From NCBI RefSeq assembly GCF_001039355.2, contig NW_019774347.1:297239-361238 (forward strand): a DNA stretch of 64,000 bases, in the 5' to 3' direction. Shown here in pieces: positions 12,120-23,686 of the stretch. The notes beneath the pieces are model-generated. The model saw nothing but the letters and a program-made list of their open reading frames with translations, was not told the DNA's origin and did no database searches. This DNA is from Lingula anatina (taxonomy: Eukaryota; Brachiopoda; Lingulata; Lingulida; Lingulidae). The translations under genes and the position numbers were made by a program. Positions within the stretch are counted from its first letter, which is position 1, and each line of letters starts with the position of its first letter.

Positions 12120-13639
12120 GGAGACAATCGTCTATGGATATAGTACTTTAAAATTTGTTTTATTTGGTTGGTAGGCCTACTGTTAGGCCCCACCACATCA
12201 TACAGGAGATGAAAAAACACTTCATCTTGCCTATCCCCTCCACTATTATAAGACTGGAAGAGGGTTACTGTAAAACAGTTTAACCCCTTGCTCTATGGCC
12301 GCTTCATTTCTCGGGCTGATTTAACCTTCATAGTGATTTTTAAAAGAAACTCACTAAGGTGCATGTGAATGTTAGAGCAATAAGCAACTGAAAGGACACA
12401 GTCGTCCAAGTATTGATATATCTAGCTAGTTCTATGACAGTCTGCCATATTGGCATATTGGCACATAATATTCAGCAATAGGAGGGCGGAGACCTCTGCG
12501 ATTTTGCTAGCAAGTGATGGTGTTAGGCCTACCCTCCCTCTTTGATTGTGTAGTCCTTTCAGACTAACGGCTCAATAAAATTGTGATATCGTTTTATATG
12601 CTATGAAAAATGTATGCTATTAATGAGACTTTGAGGAACACACAAAATGAAACGTGTTTGAAATCATTCTTGTCTTCGCGCACGTGCAAGTTACCGTTGT
12701 AAGTTCTTTAAAGTAAGGGATCGAATATGAATAAGGATAAAAAGCTAATTAAAATGATAAAACAACTACAAGCTGAGCATTTTAATAGCTTATAAATAAT
12801 CTTTTTATACTTGGGTTTTATTTATGTAATTTTTGTGAAAATTTGAAAATATTCATGGCTTGTTGAAATGAGAAATATTCTTTGGAGGCAAGAAATCGTA
12901 CATTGTTTATATTGTTGTCTGGATTAGAAAATTTAGATTCGCAAAAAGATTCAGCTTTAAAAACAAGAGACAAGAACTATATTTGGATTACCGTCAGTGT
13001 CAAAATACATGTAATTTGTCTTCATGTGTATTTGCATATACTTGTAAATGGGTGGTTAGGAATATATAAAAGTACCTAAGTCAATGCTTTGTTTCCATTA
13101 AAACTATGAATATCAAAGTTTAACAATAAACCGCATGCAGTGCAAAATTGCTGATTTGCCAGTAAAAGGGGGCTAGCTGTCATTTAAGATAACTAAAGTA
13201 TGTTCTCAATTATAGACGCGTATAGGCCTACTTTTATGTGCAAATTCATCAAACTCTGTCATCTTAGAAGCGGTTTACGGTCGATAGTCCATTGATTGGA
13301 AACGTCAAACGTGGCCACACAAACATTAATTATTTGTATTTTCATTTATCCAAATATTTATAAATTACTGAATTAATTACTTTTATTCGTTCCTTCATTT
13401 ATTTTACTCATTAAAGGCGCCTTTAAAACAAAACACAAAAAAAGACATCTCAGACCGTGCTCTTATACTAGATCTGTCAGTTCAAGAGAAACAAAAATCA
13501 AAATCATTTGATACCCGGGTTATTTTCAGCCTGTAAAATATATGAAAGGCAACTGGTCAATAATGTTCAGTGACAAGCGTTGATAGAGAGTTTGGGTAGT
13601 TTTATGGATGTCATGTTTTCTGACAAAGAATGCTGTGCA

Positions 13640-13663
13640 TGACGTCACCACTAGAATATATAA
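13640..13663 (+). promoter_or_regulatory. CRE plus TATA box, putative promoter of lectin gene 2
   Basis: A perfect CRE palindrome TGACGTCA (13640-13647) is followed 10 bp later by TATATAA (13657-13663). An initiator-like TCACTC lies about 30 bp further, near 13687. This is a textbook inducible core-promoter arrangement, 1.2 kb upstream of the exon with the lectin gene 2 start codon. The intervening 5' exon structure is uncertain. CAG|GTTCG at 13764 and ATACAG|GTGAGT near 14480 are candidate donors. Confidence 0.5.
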
Positions 13664-14261
13664 CATTGGTTGACTGATATAGTAATCACTCAAACGTCCA
13701 AAAGCACAACAAACTCACCGCCATTCTCAAGAAGACGTCGACAATATTACAATGACGAATTCAGGTTCGTTTAAAATAGAACCTCCGTGCCAATTAATCG
13801 GTACAATTATTGAACACTATACCAGGTATTGATTTTGTGCATTGTATATTTAACTCTGAGCAAAGAAAACATAACAACAATACAAAAGCAGGGTAACCAG
13901 GTTAGAGTTTGCGTGTGGCTGTTTCTATTGCGAAATGGCCGCTCACGGTGGAAAAACTGCGGAGACTTAGGCAAAAACCAGGACAAGTAAGAAAACTGAT
14001 TTTGGCACAATCAAGGCGGTACGGATAACACTTAGTTGGATTCACTGCTTCCAGTAGCATCAAAGTGTGTTACTATTTGGACTATTGTGGCACATTGAGA
14101 TAATATATCCTGGCAAGTGATTGTGTAAGTATATAAGTATAAGCGTCCAGCAGTTTGACGGCCATGTTAGATATACCCTCTACGTAATCTTTTGTAAAAG
14201 AACGATATTAGTGAAATATCCTGTGAATCTTGACTGTGGGTTACCCGTGAACGGAGTGAAT

Positions 14262-14415
14262 GGTTGTCCTTGGAATGGAAGTCCGGGGTCCCATATGGTT
14301 TGTACAGGTTGAAGTTAGTCGTAGTACTGGGGTTACCATATGGGACGAATGTCACCTGTACAAAGTAATGGGAGGCGGACTACGGTTCCTAGCGGACTAC
14401 CATTCCTGTCGCCCT
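14262..14415. mobile_element. MITE family with GTGTAAC-type ends, copy 1
   Basis: Diverged copy of 15536-15691. It shares ACGAATGTCACCTGTACAAA plus the flanking TGGACTACGG-like and AGCGGACT blocks. Both copies end in ATTCCTGTyryCC. No function beyond a short non-autonomous element is indicated. Confidence 0.6.
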
Positions 14416-14912
14416 TGATAGTAGCTACACAGCTGTTACGTAGAGACACTCAGTAAGAAACAAGGCACAGGTGAATACAGGTGAGTGCAGGTGTAGGTCA
14501 TCTACGCAGTCCCCCTAGCTGTGCATAGTGGACGCTCTACTTGACCAAATAGGCCTGACACACCATGTATGTACTCACAGGTCCCTCCGATGCATAAATT
14601 GTAGATATGATTCTTCTTTTCAGTTTTTATCCTGTCGACGATCCAGAATATTGGATCTGATAGATCAATCTGATAAATTCTGATATGCAGTAGGCCTGAT
14701 ATAAAATAATGTAATCAAGAAACTTTGTAAAAACAGAGCCTATTTTACCGATTTCACACCACATCATCGTGCATATAGCTGGTATCAGAATTAAACGATA
14801 TCATTTATTCCGGCGTGGACCTATAAGACCTATAAAATCTATGTGCTCTAAAGATTTTAGGATGTATATTGATTTCCCTTTTTTTCGGCAGGTTATAGTT
14901 GACTTTGACAAA

Positions 14913-17900
14913 ATGACACAACTTGGGAGCATGGAGTATCCTGCCTTAAGAGGAAGGACGATTACAGCGCTGATTGTATTAATACAGATTATTTGCCTGG
15001 TAAAATTAGCAGGTACGCATGTGCACAAAATCAGTTAATTTTCTTAATAATGCTTAAATGCGAATGTGTGCTTATTTGCCTGAGCGTTTTTCAGCAACTG
15101 GACGTGCACATATGCAGTGGCGGATTTAGAGGGGGGTCAGGGGGGTCCTGACCCCCCCTCGGTTTCTGAAAAATATTTCACACCAATATTCCCCTCTTGA
15201 AATTAGAATTTTGACTAGCTAAATATATACAGTATATAAGACAATGAGAAATTCAAAATGATATGATTCATACATCATTGACGTCTCGCGTCTTTGTTAG
15301 CGTTAAAAACCTAACTTCTGATTCCATGAATGGCGAGCGTGGGCTTGATGCTGAAAATTTAATTTTAGTCAGCAGGCCAATTCCCTTAACTGAGCAAAAT
15401 GTATCGTAGCATGGCAGTAGACCTTATCTAGTGTGTGTGTGTGTGTATGTGTATGTGTGTGTGTGCGTGTGTGTGTGTGTGTGTGAAGAAAGACACCGAA
15501 TGCTGATATTTCAGAATAATTTCACATATGGTAAACAGGTGTAACGGGATTGGAAGTACGGGCTCTCATATGATTAGTACAGGTTAGGGTTAATTGGAGT
15601 ATTGGGGTTAGTATTTGGACGAATGTCACCTGTACAAAGTAATGGAAAGTGGACTACGGCTCCCAGCGGACTCTCATTCCTGTTACACCTGGGCTACATG
15701 TGTAGTAGGCCCAGTTAGACACTATTGGACTTGTAGAGTATCGTATGTGACATCGAATAATTGCACGACTTTGAGCATATGAAGGCAGGGGCGGATTCAG
15801 AAATATTTTCTGACAGTCCTGGAAGACCCAGAAGACAGCCTATATCCGCCCCTGTGAAGGTATCACCGCCGGGTTTATTGAACATTCGTGAACAGTTTCA
15901 GTAACAACCCCTCACCTAAAATGAGCTATACCTGTTGTTATTTGCATAACAACAAGTTGTTCATCGTAGTGCGACCTGTCTTCCCGTATGCTCACTTGGA
16001 AGTTAGACAGGGTCGGGTGTAGACGCAACAGTATGTGTGGTGCAGCCAGAAGGCCGAGCTTTTAAAAGGCGTGGAAGCAAATGTATATTTGTGAGTATCA
16101 CTATTTCTTCATCAATCACAGCCATTAATTACTAAAGACGCAAAAGAATGAGAAAAATATTTACAGCAAATATTTATGACATGAATCCTTTTACTATATT
16201 TCCTATATTGTTACTTGTATATCTGTCAGAATGGTAGAAATTATTGCTTACAGTGCATTGGGACTCCAAATGTTCAGGATAAACGGCGCATTCATCTGAC
16301 TTTTGACGATAACCTAAGTTTGCGTGAAACCCTCTGCACTTTGTAACCCTCTGTTTGAACATTTTGTGTGCCCCGGTCTTGAGAATTAATTTTGAATATT
16401 TTGACCTAATTTAAAATGTCGCGTGTCTTTAAATGTAAGTAATACCACCCAAATTAATTAATTGGATGATGCTTGTCACCGTTCTGAGCTTCTGAGACTG
16501 ATCCAAGGATTTTGACTGCTCATTGCACAATGATTGACAGATACATATTTTACACAGCCTGTCGTCTCCATTGCGCCGTGTTTTGCCCATCCATTACACG
16601 GTTCATATTATATACGTGCAATATATTTGTTATAATTTTCGAAGAGAATTTGTAAATTTTCTCTTTCTCTGAAATGCGTCATCATGTACTACAACCCGCG
16701 TTATAACTTTTAATATCAAGAGGAATGTATTGACGGTCGTAGCAAATGAAACGGGTAGTGCTATCAATGTTACTTTTTTAATAAGAGGCCTCAAATAGTT
16801 ATATCGTTAACTAATTCCAGATCATAATTTTGGTTTTACGCTAGTTGAACCTGAGCATCAGACTAGTTAATAATCGTGCACGCCATTCCATTTATACGTG
16901 TCCTCTGCCCTGTGACATTACATGCATTATTAGAATGTTCAGAGTCTGTCTGTTTAGTTGTAAACATTATTTTTTTCTTTTCAGGAGCTCAACGAGATTC
17001 TGCACAGCATCTGTCTGAAAGCAACCTATGAAGTCTAGCCTTTGTTTCACAGGAACCCACGCTCCTTCGTATATCTATTATATGGAAACTCAATAAAAAA
17101 ACTTTTATAATTTGGCGTTTTGTTTTTCACCTTTTTATGAAATTATTATGATAAGGATAGTAGTAATCATAATGGAAATGGGTTATTTTTAGTGTTTTAG
17201 GACTTTCAAATTCAATCTGATCTGTAAAGAATGTCAGTGCTTTTGTGGTTGACGGTTTTCTGTGGTACCGAAATTTTAAATTGTTGTAAAATGACCAGTA
17301 TTTTCTAAATAACCCCTCCAAGCTGTTTTAGCACACTGTAGTAAAATATCTAAAATGGTTTCCAACAGCCTACATTTTATAGTTCAAATTTATATAAATT
17401 TACAATCCTGGTTTTAAAAAAAATCACATGATAATTTTGTTCTATGGCATATGGAACTAACTCGTTTGGTTATTTTTCCTGTATTATCTTATATAGGGAG
17501 GGTCCCATTTTGACGGAGTTTGGCTTTTGCTATCGTGAATTGTTTTAATTTGGCGGCCTTTTCTTAGTATAAAAAGTTTATTTGATATTTGAACATAATA
17601 ATAAGAAGGTGTGATGATTCTGATGTAAGCTTAAATCAAGTTAGATTTTTTAAATGAATACTGCTGAAATTGATGAAAAATTTGATTTCTGAGGGTAAAA
17701 CGGAACTTCAGTTCCTATTCTCTGAATCAAATTGGGATAATTACAAGACTCGCCCCACCCGTCACCCCTNCTATTACATGAAAACTTAATAAAAAAACTT
17801 TTGTAATTTGGCGTTTTATTTTTCACTTTATGAAATAATTATGATAAGGATAGTAGTAATCATAATGGAAAATGAGTTTTTTTAGTGTTATAGGACTTTC

Positions 17901-20900
17901 AAATTCAATCTGATCTGTAAAAAATGTCAATGTTTTTGAAGTTGATGGTTTTCTGTAGTACCTAAATTTTAAATCGTTGTAAAATGACCAATACTTTCTA
18001 AATAACCCCTCCGGATAATTACAAGACTCGCCTTACCTGTCACCCCTTTTATGTAATGGACTCGCCCCACCTGTCACCCCTCCAATGCAATGGACTCGCC
18101 CCACCTGTCACCCCTCCAATGCAATGGACTCGCCCCACCTGTCACCCCTGTAATGCAATGGACTCGTCCCACCTGTCACCCCACTAATGGAATGGACTTG
18201 CCCTACTTGTCACCCCTCTAATGGAATGGACTCGCCCCACATAACTCCCCTTTATTTGGAGTCGCCCAACCTGTCGCCCCTTTGATGCAATGGACTCGCC
18301 CCAATTTGTCTATCAAATGACCGTGGTGTACTATTCAACCTTATTTGCTTCGGCCAAGTCTTCACTGCTAAACCTTTTAACTACTCCTGTGTTAGCCGAC
18401 CTTGTAAGCAAATCATTAGAATGAATTTTCTAAAATGAAGTTTAAACAATCCATTTATTCATCAAAAACGCCAATCAACCATCAGGATTACTTGAAAACA
18501 CCTTTTTAATAATTTTGATAAACGTTATTACATAATTGAAGTCTATTTTTGTAGGTTTTTTTTAAATGCTTTTCATCATGTCGATCGGAAATTTCGGGTA
18601 GGCACCGACTGCCCGAGGGTTCTCAAATCTTCATCGCTCTAGTCGCCGACTAACCCCAACCCCAATTTGTAATCAGCCGATAGGTGTAGCTAAGACAGCG
18701 TATGACGCAGGCTTGATGCCCAACGTTATACCGAGAGCGCTATATTGGTAAATATAACCAACACATATCTTTTTATTTTTATAACATTGTTAGAACGTTT
18801 TAATACTAGATGTATTGATTTAAGTTGTGTAGTGATGCAAAGTATGAAATCCTTTGTTCATGTGTTTTCGACAATATTAACAAAAATGCATCATTTGTAA
18901 ATTTCACCAAAATTTATATACGTTAATTGAACTTGCTGGCATCGTTCCTCGGATCAATGATGATGACAGTGGCGGTGTACAACGTAAGAATGGCGTTCTC
19001 TTAACACTTAATTGTTGATGGTCTAACCAATATATAACCCTGTTATCAAATCGTTTTGTGTAAGCTGGGTATACGTCACCTTCATTATTATTCATTATTA
19101 TTCATTAAGAAAAGGGGGGGGGGGTAAGGTCGGGGGTAAGGTCGGCTTCGCATCCGCGCCCCCCCCCCCCTCTTTAATTAATCCTGTATCCGCCCCTGCA
19201 TATGTGTGTGTTTGTGTGTGTGTGTGTGTGTGTTTAAGTGAAGGAGAGAGAGCAAGGACTCTCTTATAAGTTTATTTACATGAAAACCTTTTTTTAGTGA
19301 GTAGTGGCCCAAACTAATCTTGCTGACAGGTCATTTTACAATCAAATACATACAGGATATCATTAAATGCAAAGAATTTTGAGTCTACACTCATTTTTTT
19401 CCACTTTTCCAGAAGGCCAAAATTATTCATTTTGCGGCACTGACAATAACTATGTTAATAACGTCATGGATCAGACGGGTTACATCATATCAAGACGCTC
19501 GGGGCAAATTTACTACGGGAACAACATAATGTGCACGTGGTTCTTGGACGCTGGTGCTGGGAACTCTCTTCACTTCACCATTGAGAGTTCGTCTTTAGAA
19601 CCAACCAGTGGAGTGTGTGACCATCACGATTACATGGTATTTTATTACGGTAAGATGGCGTTATACGCTAGACGTAGGGTAGACATTATTTCTTCTGATT
19701 TCATCTTTTTTTTTTTTTTTGCTTGTGGTTGTTTTTCCATTGGTATGAAAGATTGATTCCATCCAAATTCTTCAAATAACAGTTTCCGCGGGAAACAACT
19801 TCAGTTATACGAGATTTTTTAAAAGTGATAACAACTGTTCCTATGAGATTCATATTTCACAATAAATGCATTGAAAACAACTTACAGAATTATAATAAAG
19901 TCCATTTTATTACCACCGAAACAGCGGTTATCGCAATTATTCTTGAATCTATGTTTGACAGCTTTCCACGTGGACCTTCATAGATGACTTTACCTCTAAA
20001 GAGATTATTACAAAAAAACTAATAATAAACATAAAAAAGATGGACAGCTTTGAATGTGGGAATGGATTCATTAACCATTTTTCCCAAACAAAAAATTGTT
20101 GTCCCTTGTAAATTAAGAAAGACAAACTGTCCCAAACACGTATATACACGGTTGTAAAGTTACCAAAGTCATAAAGCTCAAAGCAATGAGCTACAGATAT
20201 ATTATACAACCATTGCCTATTGCCCAAAGTTTAGAATCATAAACTTCTATTTGATTATATAAATATATTTATATATGTTTACTTTATTATCTTATATATT
20301 TAATTTATTATCTGATATATTTCATTTCCCAGGGAGTACAAACAGTTCCAGGTTGAGAAATGTCACGTGGTGTGGATCCGATTACCCACGTACCATTACC
20401 ACCTCAGGTCGCTATGCATACATCAGGTTTAAGTCCAACAGTGCCGATTCTCGTTACTCTGGCATTCGCTTGAAGTACGAGACTTTCAGTAAGTATTGCA
20501 GGAGTTTTATTAATATTTATTTGTGTATATGTGCCATTTAATTGATCGTAAATTGCGGGTCCAGAATATTCAAGAAGTCGTCCTGCTTGTACAATACACA
20601 TTGCGAAGTTGAGCAGAATATAAAACATGTGAGTGAGCGCGGGCGTGTGTGGCACATTGCTCACGTGTGGGTTTCCATCATTGTCAGAGTGCTTATTACT
20701 TTTCTTTCTTTAAAAGTTAAAGCTTTAATGCATTCTGTAGATCATAAATAAAGCCATAGCATCATGAATTATAAAATTAAGAAATTCCTAACGATCACAT
20801 ACTTGTCTCAGATAACACCTTCTGTCCGCCGGGGTGGGCCACGTACAACGGCTCCTACTGCATACAGGTTAAGACGCACAAAGAGAAGTGGAAAGACTCC

Positions 20901-21487
20901 CACACGCACTGTACCTATGACCAGGCCAACTTGGTCAGCATTTCCAGCCGACAAGAGGCAGACTTTATTGCAGGTAACATTTTTGGTCGTTTTTAAAACT
21001 TGTGTTTATGCAGAATCTTAGGCCTATCTGTTTATTTATTCATTTTTATTTTAATAATATAATTTATTTCTAAGGCGTGTCAAATAAATACATTTATAAT
21101 TATTGTTCATTTTGTACAGGAATGCAGAATATTTCCAGTAGTTATATATGGGTAGGATTTGAAAAATACAGCAGCAAAAATCATGATTGGAAATGGATAG
21201 ACCCTGCAGAACACTATGAGCCGCCTGGGTAAGTCCACATGTTTACAATTCTCATTATTAATAAATAAATAAATAATAATAAATCAATAAATCAATAAAT
21301 AAATAAATAATAGTAAAAAGCTCAACTTAAGTTCGCTTCTTCATAACACATGATTGGAAATGGATAGATCCTGCAGAACACTATGAGCCGCCTGGGTAAG
21401 TCGACATGTTTACAAAGAACCGGGAAGATTGCCTAAAATTTTTTTTAAAAGCTAAAAAAAAAATTAATTAATTAATAATAATAATAA

Positions 21488-21558
<71 letters not shown>

Positions 21559-23686
21559 AAATAAAAAACTCAACTTTAGTTCACTTCTTCAGAACACATG
21601 CAATGTGAGTCTGAATGTTTTGTCGTTTTCAACACATAATGGGATTCATTTTTTTTTTCACATTCACTCTGCAGATTTTTTAATCAGTGCCAAAATGTAT
21701 CAATCAAAACTGAGAATATTAGAGAGGGAGTGGAGTTTTGATATTGTTAAAATGTTAAGTTTACTTATGAATACAGGAATTTTTCTAAGTAGTTTTACGT
21801 CGACTTTGCAGACTTTTTGAGGCAGGAGAGTCTAACACCGAATGTGCTGGCTTCAACCCTTCGTCCAAGTCTTACGTGGAGATGGACTGCTCTGCAAAGA
21901 ATATTTTCGCGTGTAAAATGATAAAAGGTAATGAAGTTTTAAACTTGCTTTACGAATAGAATCCATACCTTTGCTATGTTAATAACATTTCCAAGGTTGC
22001 AGCCTTACGGATATATATGTATGTACGGAATGTTTAATTGAAATGTTTTTTAAAAATGTTTTAGCTTGCTTTTGCATTTATGAACCGACTTCTTTTGTCA
22101 TTGTGACATTATCTATACCATACACTTTGCTGCTTCTTACTCAATATATTTTTAGGACTTTGAAATTAACTGTGTGACCAACAAAAAAATTTAAGTTATG
22201 GGCTACTATGATAATCTGTATAATAATAGGAGATCAGTCGAAGTCTCCTTTTCACGTGTTCCCCCAAACTACAAAGATCTGTTGACAACTGACAATACCT
22301 TAAGGCAGTAGGAAGATAGTGGCTGAAGTTTGAATTTGATTATAACTGTTAAAAGTATATTTTGAAGGCATTCTCTAGCCTTTGGCAATTTCCGTAAAGC
22401 TTCGGTATGTGTAACAGAAATCATATATGTTGTCATTTACATTACTGTAGAGAGCAGGATTTGCTGAACGAGTGGTAACGTCCTTGGCTGCCAAACACGA
22501 CGGAGTGGGTTCGATTCCCACTCAGTCCCGTTTCTTTAAATTATTTTTATTATATACTAACCTCTTATCATGGTTCAGTGATTAATGTGGCAGGTATCAG
22601 TAAGTTATATATTTAGTAATATTTGAATGCTTCTATTGCTGGGCAATATCAATTAATTGTATTTTGATACTTGGTTTTGTCCATTTAATCATTTATAAGT
22701 AAAATACCAAATTACTGGAATTTGTTCATTTTCAGGCAATAACACTGTATTTCCAACTCCAGACAGAAAAGAAGGTAAAGATGTTTTTGTTTCTTACAAA
22801 GCGGCTGTCTTAATCATGATAATGCTTGCGTTTTCTTTTCCAATTCATTTATAAACTTCAAATAAATAGGCCGTTATCTGTGGTTTATTTTCTTATAATC
22901 CTTCAATTAATGATGTTTTTATCATTGCACGATTTAAACAAAGGGAGGAGGTTTTCTGTATTAAATGAAAAAAACAGTGTATTAAAAAAATAAATCGGAG
23001 TGCCACAGACTTATTATTCTGTCCAAGAGGAGACTTATAAATTAATTTAATTAGATCTCTCTTCGATTTTAATTCCAGGCGAAGAAATACAGTGGCACTG
23101 GGTCGGTGTGGGAGCAGGTCTTTTCGTTGTCTGCTTTTTCACTGGCACGAAAATGAGCAAAAGAAAGAAAAATGTGACAACATTGGAAACAACGGCGCAT
23201 GCAACTTCTGTTCAGGTGAATTCGACATCAAGTTCGCCCCGAATGCCCCATCGAAAGGACACGCCAGCGGTGACTCTGGAATTACGATCACGCGAGGAAG
23301 ATCTCCCCACATGTAAAGACAATTCCGACGATAGACCAATATTAAGGAGGACTTATTCCGACCCGAACATGAGATCAGGCCATCTCCTTTCCAGAGACTC
23401 TCGCGCTAATAGTGGTCAGCACGTACCTGACAACGTCTCACATCATTCACGGGAAAATCAACAAATTCTCAGGGTTGACAGGTTACCCGACACGGGGAAT
23501 ACAAAGGCGCGTGCTCTGCCGCCTATTAACGTTGCACCCACTATGCCTCCAGTGGATAGTGGCACTGGTTCGTCTTGGCACTATGACTATTCAACAGAGC
23601 CACCTATAGAGGATGATTCCCATGTACATTTACCCCCTCCCCCGTCATATGATGAGATCATGGGCGTGGCTGATCATCACCATTAG
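14913..23686 (+). CDS. CUB / C-type lectin-like transmembrane receptor 2
   Basis: Coding exons 14892-15012 (start 14913), 19413-19649, 20333-20488, 20812-20973, 21120-21228, 21812-21927, 22736-22774 and 23079-23686 give about 508 residues with matching phases and the same exon plan as the upstream paralogue. Residues 1-33 are a signal sequence. Residues 34-164 are a CUB domain. Residues 165-293 are a C-type lectin-like domain starting FCPPGWATYNGSYCIQV. A membrane helix lies near 312-330. The 180-residue tail has PPSY at 494-497 and an RTYSDP 14-3-3-like site at 397-402. The EPN position reads EPP, and WND is missing. The 4.4-kb first coding intron contains an alternative terminal exon and an assembly gap at 17770. 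A 67-bp copy of the end of exon 21120-21228 sits in the next intron. Polyadenylation signals lie at 24136-24141 and near 24640. The ligand is unknown. Confidence 0.85.
15430..15484. repeat. GT microsatellite
   Basis: An interrupted TG/GT run with occasional TATG and GCGT units, in the first coding intron of lectin gene 2. Another GT run is at about 19203-19232. Confidence 0.85.
15536..15691. mobile_element. MITE with CAGGTGTAAC ends, copy 2
   Basis: Starts CAGGTGTAACGGGAT and ends ATTCCTGTTACACCTG, an inverted repeat of about 15 bp. The 156-bp element is related along its length to 14262-14415. It is non-coding. The flanks show no obvious target duplication. Confidence 0.75.
15786..15854. 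mobile_element. 69-bp miniature element with CAGGGGCGGAT ends
   Basis: A very short insertion begins CAGGGGCGGATTCAG and ends ATATCCGCCCCTG. Identical TGAAGG hexamers directly flank it (15780-15785 and 15855-15860). Similar CAGGGGCGGAT ends also appear at 28352 and near 19190 (as CCGCCCCTG), so several relatives exist here. hAT-like ends are likely. Confidence 0.7.
16985..17110 (+). CDS. Possible alternative terminal exon of lectin gene 2
   Basis: A long pyrimidine tract and CAG acceptor precede 16985. Spliced to the signal-peptide exon ending at 15012 (phase 1), the frame continues for 15 codons, GAQRDSAQHLSESNL, to a stop at 17029-17031. An AATAAA signal follows at 17092-17097. The product would be a 48-residue peptide: the 33-residue signal sequence of lectin gene 2 plus a short hydrophilic tail. 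The acceptor, in-frame stop and nearby polyadenylation signal are seen. Use of the exon in RNA is inference. It could also be a decayed copy of the CUB exon start, since GAQ/EGQ/EAQ begin all three. Confidence 0.4.
17084..18013. repeat. Direct duplication across a single-N gap
   Basis: Sequence 17084-17303 recurs at 17771-18013, immediately after the lone N at 17770, with scattered mismatches and small indels. The first copy continues for about 440 bp (17304-17745) with sequence missing from the second, and the GGATAATTACAAGACTCGCC block then recurs at 17746 and 18014. This is best explained as two alleles or overlapping contig ends placed in series, differing by a roughly 440-bp indel. Confidence 0.7.
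18030..18310. repeat. 34-bp minisatellite
   Basis: About eight tandem copies of a 34-bp unit around GGACTCGCCCCACCTGTCAC followed by CCCTCCAATGCAAT, with increasing divergence at both ends. It lies in the first coding intron of lectin gene 2, next to the N-gap duplication. Such an array could explain why the assembly broke here. Confidence 0.9.
19819..20108. mobile_element. TTAA-type MITE, copy 2 of 3
   Basis: Begins TTAAAAGTGATAACAACTG and ends AATTGTTGTCCCTT. The body aligns with 9348-9656: the ACAATAAATGCATTG and ACCACCnAAACnGCGGTTA stretches are shared. Located in the intron after the first CUB exon of lectin gene 2, while copy 1 is in a different intron of gene 1. The insertions are therefore independent, not inherited with the tandem gene duplication. 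Confidence 0.7.
21349..21415 (+). pseudogene. Duplicated exon fragment of lectin gene 2
   Basis: A 67-bp stretch matches 21182-21248 at 65 of 67 positions. It contains the last 47 bp of the lectin exon ending at 21228, its GT donor and 20 bp of intron. It has no acceptor of its own, so it is probably not spliced in as an exon, but its donor is intact. A further partial copy of the preceding intron sequence (ACACATG end) lies at about 21566-21600, within AAT/AAAT-rich repeats (21455-21565). Confidence 0.85.
21455..21565. repeat. AAT/AAAT microsatellite
   Basis: Runs of AATAAT and AAATAAAT separate the duplicated exon fragments in the lectin gene 2 intron. Similar shorter runs lie at 21258-21312. 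Slippage or microhomology at these runs probably drove the local tandem duplication. Confidence 0.9.
22457..22529 (+). other. tRNA-like sequence (tRNA pseudogene or SINE head)
   Basis: A perfect T arm (AGTGG GTTCGATTC CCACT) and a plausible box A (TTGCTGAACGAGTGG) are present. The acceptor halves GGATTTG and CAGTCCC pair at only five of seven positions, and the anticodon stem (CTTGG...ACACG) does not pair well. The loop CTGCCAA would give a GCC (Gly) anticodon. It is more likely a degenerate tRNA-derived element in a lectin gene 2 intron than a working tRNA. Confidence 0.45.

Noticed and set aside
22457-22529. Functional tRNA-Gly(GCC)
   Set aside because: The acceptor and anticodon stems do not pair adequately. 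Only the T arm and boxes A and B are convincing, so it is listed as tRNA-like.
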